From an uncultured Eubacteriales bacterium (GTDB lineage: Bacteria; Bacillota; Clostridia; Peptostreptococcales; Anaerovoracaceae), in NCBI GenBank assembly GCA_900551415.1, contig URWB01000099.1, positions 1 to 8,793 of the forward strand: DNA of 8,793 nt, written 5' to 3'. This document shows positions 5,841 to 8,793 of the stretch, piece after piece (positions within the stretch are counted from its first letter, which is position 1; the number at the start of each line of letters is the position of its first letter). The notes beneath the pieces are model-generated. The model did no database searches and was not told where the DNA came from. It saw only the letters and a list, made by a program, of their open reading frames with translations. The translations under genes were made by a program, and so were the position numbers.

Positions 5841-7439
5841 TTGGACAAACTGCTTTATAACGGGAATATTTATTCCATTGATTCAGAAAATCGAAAATAT
5901 ACAGCGCTGGGCATTGAAGATGGGAAAATAACTTTTTTAGGTAATGATCAAGAAGCGCTTCAGCTTCCGTGCGAAGAAAAAATTGATCTGAACGGCAAAA
6001 CGCTGCTTCCCGGATTGATTGATTCACACTTACATATGCTGAACTATGCCTTTGTCAACACATCCTATCCAATGTTTGCCGCTGATTCTATAGATGGCAT
6101 TATCGAAGAAGGAAAAAAGATCATAGCAGAGAAGAAGTTTTGCGGGGAATCGGATTGGCTTTACGGGCGCGGATGGAATGAGTTGAACTTTAAAGGAGAA
6201 AAGAGGATTTTGGATCGTTTTGATTTAGACAAAATCTCAACGACGGTTCCAATTTTGTTCATTCGCGTGTGCGGACATTTGGCTGCAGTCAACACAAAAG
6301 CCTTACAGCTCATTTCGTCTCTGGAGAAAACAAAAGAATATATCCACCAGATCGATATGGAGAGGGGTATTTTAACCGAAGCCTCTGTAAAGTTATGTTA
6401 TGACGTTATGACGGTTCCTTCCGTGGAGCAGCTAAAGGAAATGATTACCTTTGCACAAAAGGAATTCAATAAAGCCGGGATCACGAGTGTTCACAGTGAT
6501 AACTTTTTATCTTTACCGGGTAGACCAAGCGAACGTATTATTACAGCATACAAGCAGCTTGCAGAAGAAGAAAAGCTGACGGTTAAGGTATACGAAGAAG
6601 CATCTTTCACATCATTTGAAGATATGAAAGCCTTTATTGATCGGGGATATCGAACAGGGCAGGGATCAGATTACTATAAGATAGGACCGATCAAACTATA
6701 TCAGGACGGTTCTCTTGGTGCGAAAACAGCGTTGATGAATCATCCTTATCTTGGAGAGGACAATTGTGGCATTGCGGTTCATGATGCGGCAGACTTGCAG
6801 CGCTGTGTAGATTATGCATACTCCCATGATATGCAGATTTTGATTCATGCAATCGGCGATAAAGCTGCAGATATGGTTTGCACTGCTTATGAAAACACAA
6901 TAGAAAAATTCGGGAAAAAGGAAAAACGCCTTGCGATTAATCATTTGCAGATCGTGAGCGACGATCTGTTCGATCGAATGAAGGCAAATGACATTTTGGC
7001 ATTTATTCAGCCGATCTTTGTTGCAAGCGATAAAAAAATCATAGCGTCGCTTGTCGGCGAGGAGGTCGCACAGCGCTCCTACCTTTGGAAAACGATGCTG
7101 AAAAAAGGACTGATCTGCTGCGGAGGATCGGACGCACCGGTAGAAAGGTTCGATGTTTTAGAGAATATTCAAGTAGCGGTCACGCGTGACGCGCTTCATG
7201 AAAAAACCGAGGGTTGGCATCCGCAGGAAAAGCTTTCTGTATTGGAAGCGCTTCGGATGTTTACCATTTCCAATGCGTACGCAAGCTTTGATGAACAGAA
7301 TAAAGGAAGCTTGGAAATCGGGAAAGCAGCGGATCTTGTTCTGCTGTCAAATGATCCGTTTACAACAGACGCACACAGTATCGCGCAGATACAGGTTCTA
7401 AAAACATATGTTGACGGAAAAGAAGTATATAGTGTTTGA
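5841..7439 (+). CDS. YtcJ-type metal-dependent amidohydrolase (amidohydrolase family 3)
   Basis: A 532-residue cytoplasmic amidohydrolase with a composite beta-sandwich plus metal-dependent TIM barrel. The start LDKLLYNGNIYSID and the end GSLEIGKAADLVLLSNDPF form the sandwich. Metal and catalytic positions are all present: LLPGLIDSHLH with H63 and H65; KLYQDGSLGAKTA with K285; IHAIGDKAAD with H336; INHLQIV with H368; and GGSDAPVERFD with D431. This set matches the family of N-substituted formamide deformylase and YtcJ/AepA-like proteins, which split formyl or other amides, though most members have no known substrate. Length is normal for the family. It follows the NodB-fold hydrolase by 58 bp, with a hairpin between. 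A second hydrolytic step on an amide, or a parallel substrate, is inferred. Confidence 0.9.
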   Translation: MDKLLYNGNIYSIDSENRKYTALGIEDGKITFLGNDQEALQLPCEEKIDLNGKTLLPGLIDSHLHMLNYAFVNTSYPMFAADSIDGIIEEGKKIIAEKKFCGESDWLYGRGWNELNFKGEKRILDRFDLDKISTTVPILFIRVCGHLAAVNTKALQLISSLEKTKEYIHQIDMERGILTEASVKLCYDVMTVPSVEQLKEMITFAQKEFNKAGITSVHSDNFLSLPGRPSERIITAYKQLAEEEKLTVKVYEEASFTSFEDMKAFIDRGYRTGQGSDYYKIGPIKLYQDGSLGAKTALMNHPYLGEDNCGIAVHDAADLQRCVDYAYSHDMQILIHAIGDKAADMVCTAYENTIEKFGKKEKRLAINHLQIVSDDLFDRMKANDILAFIQPIFVASDKKIIASLVGEEVAQRSYLWKTMLKKGLICCGGSDAPVERFDVLENIQVAVTRDALHEKTEGWHPQEKLSVLEALRMFTISNAYASFDEQNKGSLEIGKAADLVLLSNDPFTTDAHSIAQIQVLKTYVDGKEVYSV

Positions 7440-7457
7440 ATTAGATAAAGCTCAGCG

Positions 7458-7481
7458 AGGGATGGCAGAGATGCCATCCCT
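7458..7481 (+). terminator. Hairpin after the amidohydrolase; weak terminator or attenuator
   Basis: GGGATGGCA-GAGA-TGCCATCCC is a perfect 9-bp stem with a GNRA-type GAGA loop, extended by an A-T pair at 7458/7481. Only three T residues follow (TTTGC), too few for strong intrinsic termination. It probably allows partial read-through into the peptidase gene, or protects the 3' end of the upstream transcript. Confidence 0.6.
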
Positions 7482-7498
7482 TTGCAAGGGGAAATGCC

Positions 7499-7529
7499 GC
7501 AGCATGGATTGTTGATGATGAAATGCTGC
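7499..7529. repeat. Inverted repeat GCAGCAT ... ATGCTGC in the peptidase leader
   Basis: Perfect 7-bp arms (7499-7505 and 7523-7529) around 17 bases, between the preceding hairpin and the peptidase ribosome binding site. It may be a second RNA hairpin or an operator. No promoter elements are convincing in this 128-bp gap. Confidence 0.35.
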
Positions 7530-7567
7530 ATCTAACGTGGAGCGAGTACGCAAACAGGAGGAGATGA

Positions 7568-8596
7568 ATGGGATTAAGTCAAACATGTGAGATAAAACTG
7601 AAAAATAAGTTTCAAAGAGGAAACCGGAATTTGATCACAGACATTCCCGGCGTTCGTGTCGGACAGGTAACTTTACAAAACGCAGAAAAAGCGATTCATA
7701 CCGGCGTAACTGTGATATTGCCGCATGGAGGAAACCTTTTTAAAGAAAAAGTTCCCGCTGGGGTGTCCATTATCAATGGATTTGGGAAAAGTGCCGGTTT
7801 GATACAAGTGCAGGAGCTTGAAACAATTGAAACACCGATTGTGATGACGAATACTTTTGGCGTTGGGACAGCATTAAACGCACTGACAAAGTACATGTTG
7901 GAAGAAAATGAAGATATCGGCGTCCATACAGGCACTGTGAATTGCCTTGTGACCGAATGCAATGATGGAATGTTGAACGATATCCGGGGCATGCATCTGA
8001 AAGAAGAGCATGTAAGAGAGGCCATCCAAAACGCAGACGATACCTTTGAAGAAGGCGGTGTCGGTGCGGGAACGGGTATGGTGTGTATGGGGCTGAAAGG
8101 TGGAATTGGTTCTGCATCACGCGTCGTTCCGCTTGACGGGAATGATTATACGATTGGTGCAATTGTGCTGTCTAATTTTGGCGTTGCCGGAAACCTGAGG
8201 ATAGGTGGAATGCAGCTTTCTGCCCCGGAGCAAAAAGCTGAAAAAGAGGAACGGGGATCGATTATCATTGTAATTGGAACAAACATTCCGGCTAACGGGC
8301 ATCAGCTTGCCCGTATTGCCAAACGTGCTGCAGCAAGTCTCGGGAGAGTCGGATCATATCTTGGAAACGGAAGCGGTGACATTGCCATTGCTTTCTCAAA
8401 CGCACAGCCTATCCCGCATTACAGCGAAACGAAAATAATTTCGCGGCAGCAGCTGCATGACGGGGCCTTGGATCTGATGTTTGAAGCAACGACGGAAGTG
8501 GTTGAAGAGGCAATTATCAGCTCTTTATACCATGCAGAGACCACGACAGGTATCCGGGGAAAAACAGTATTCAGTTTGAAAGAAGTCATGAGATAA
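7568..8596 (+). CDS. P1 (S58, DmpA-like) self-cleaving aminopeptidase/amidase
   Basis: A 342-residue Ntn-type hydrolase made as a precursor that cuts itself into two chains. LITDIPGVRVGQV (22-34) is the usual family start, and GVGAGTGMVCMGLKGGIGSAS (residues 164-184, given in outline) is the conserved glycine-rich core. NFGVAGNLRIGG follows at 203-214. Autocleavage is predicted at G230-S231 in ERGSIIIVIGTN, freeing S231 as the nucleophile and giving chains of 230 and 112 residues. S269 and D271 in GNGSGDIAIAFS lie 38 and 40 residues after the nucleophile, the spacing of Ser288 and Glu290 after Ser250 in DmpA/BapA. The family includes D-aminopeptidase, beta-peptidyl aminopeptidase and nylon-oligomer hydrolase NylC. 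There is no signal peptide. The ATG follows AGGAGGAG (7556-7563). It is the last gene of the run, 128 bp after the amidohydrolase and 17 bp before the strong terminator. Confidence 0.92.
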   Translation: MGLSQTCEIKLKNKFQRGNRNLITDIPGVRVGQVTLQNAEKAIHTGVTVILPHGGNLFKEKVPAGVSIINGFGKSAGLIQVQELETIETPIVMTNTFGVGTALNALTKYMLEENEDIGVHTGTVNCLVTECNDGMLNDIRGMHLKEEHVREAIQNADDTFEEGGVGAGTGMVCMGLKGGIGSASRVVPLDGNDYTIGAIVLSNFGVAGNLRIGGMQLSAPEQKAEKEERGSIIIVIGTNIPANGHQLARIAKRAAASLGRVGSYLGNGSGDIAIAFSNAQPIPHYSETKIISRQQLHDGALDLMFEATTEVVEEAIISSLYHAETTTGIRGKTVFSLKEVMR

Positions 8597-8613
8597 ATAT
8601 AGCCTGCTTCGCG

Positions 8614-8656
8614 AAAAAGCCCTCCGGCAGCACAATCGTGCACCAGAGGGCTTTTT
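8614..8656. terminator. Bidirectional intrinsic terminator
   Basis: AAAAAGCCCTC (8614-8624) pairs with GAGGGCTTTTT (8646-8656), and an inner stem GCAC-AATC-GTGC (8630-8641) fills the centre. The A-tract on one side and T-tract on the other give a GC-rich stem followed by U residues on both strands. It should end the peptidase transcript going right and the convergent ppdK transcript going left. Confidence 0.9.
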
Positions 8657-8695
8657 CATGGAGTATATTATATTGGTACGGCGCAACTGCAGGAT

Positions 8696-8793
8696 CTATT
8701 CCTTCTCACATTTCTCTTTCAGATCTGCAATTGCTGCTTGTGCCGCTGCCAGTCTCGCGATTGGTACGCGGAACGGTGAGCAGGACACATAGT
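8696..8793 (-). CDS. ppdK: Pyruvate, phosphate dikinase, C-terminal end only
   Basis: The last 31 codons and TAG stop of a minus-strand gene that enters from the right. The visible protein begins YVSCSPFRVPIARLAAAQ, nearly identical to the conserved C-terminus of pyruvate, phosphate dikinase. The cysteine in SCSPFR corresponds to the active-site cysteine of the PEP/pyruvate domain. A short charged tail, ADLKEKCEKE, extends past the usual end. The enzyme interconverts pyruvate, ATP and phosphate with phosphoenolpyruvate, AMP and pyrophosphate, and is common in anaerobic Firmicutes. It is convergent with the sigma-54 operon and shares its terminator, so it is an unrelated neighbour. Confidence 0.92.
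   Translation of the reverse strand, partial: YVSCSPFRVPIARLAAAQAAIADLKEKCEKE

Noticed and set aside
7462..7515. 17-residue cysteine-containing small ORF in the gap before the P1 hydrolase
   Set aside because: Its start lies inside the hairpin stem, it has no properly spaced ribosome binding site, and nothing supports translation.
1..8793. CRISPR arrays, tRNA or rRNA genes, insertion sequences, attachment sites
   Set aside because: No spaced direct repeats, transposase motifs, terminal repeats or RNA gene signatures were seen; codon style is similar across the window.

Overview
The window looks like a chromosomal segment of an anaerobic, moderately low-GC Firmicute of the Clostridia type. 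The evidence is strong GGAGG-type ribosome binding sites, TTG starts on two genes, a sigma-54 enhancer-binding regulator of the kind common in amino-acid-fermenting clostridia, and the C-terminus of a pyruvate, phosphate dikinase at the right edge. I cannot name a genus from the sequence. No rRNA, tRNA, CRISPR array, transposase or phage gene is visible.

Layout. Positions 1-1843 (minus strand) hold a sigma-54-dependent activator with an N-terminal sensor of a type I cannot name, then PAS and AAA+ domains; its DNA-binding C-terminus lies beyond the left edge. A 145-bp divergent intergenic region carries a good sigma-A promoter facing the regulator and a near-consensus -24/-12 sigma-54 promoter facing right, with an imperfect palindrome between them. 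Rightward follow a flavodoxin-fold protein with a four-cysteine motif (1989-2591) and a short-chain dehydrogenase (2601-3314). A second near-consensus sigma-54 promoter (3402-3417) precedes an NhaC-family transporter (3493-4926), a NodB/PuuE/cyclic-imidase-type hydrolase (4940-5782), a YtcJ-type amidohydrolase (5841-7439) and, after a 128-bp gap with hairpins, a P1-family (DmpA/S58) self-cleaving aminopeptidase/amidase (7568-8596). A bidirectional terminator (8614-8656) separates this from the convergent ppdK tail.

How the genes may work together (inference). Three unrelated amide-bond hydrolase families (a cyclic imide/ureide-type metal hydrolase, a metal-dependent amidohydrolase and an Ntn-type amidase/aminopeptidase) sit beside a Na+-coupled transporter and two redox enzymes, under one regulator and two matching sigma-54 promoters. 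This suggests an inducible catabolic pathway. A plausible route imports an amide-containing, perhaps cyclic, small molecule, opens it, releases the acyl or amino parts, and passes a carbonyl/hydroxyl product to the dehydrogenase. The substrate cannot be read from sequence.
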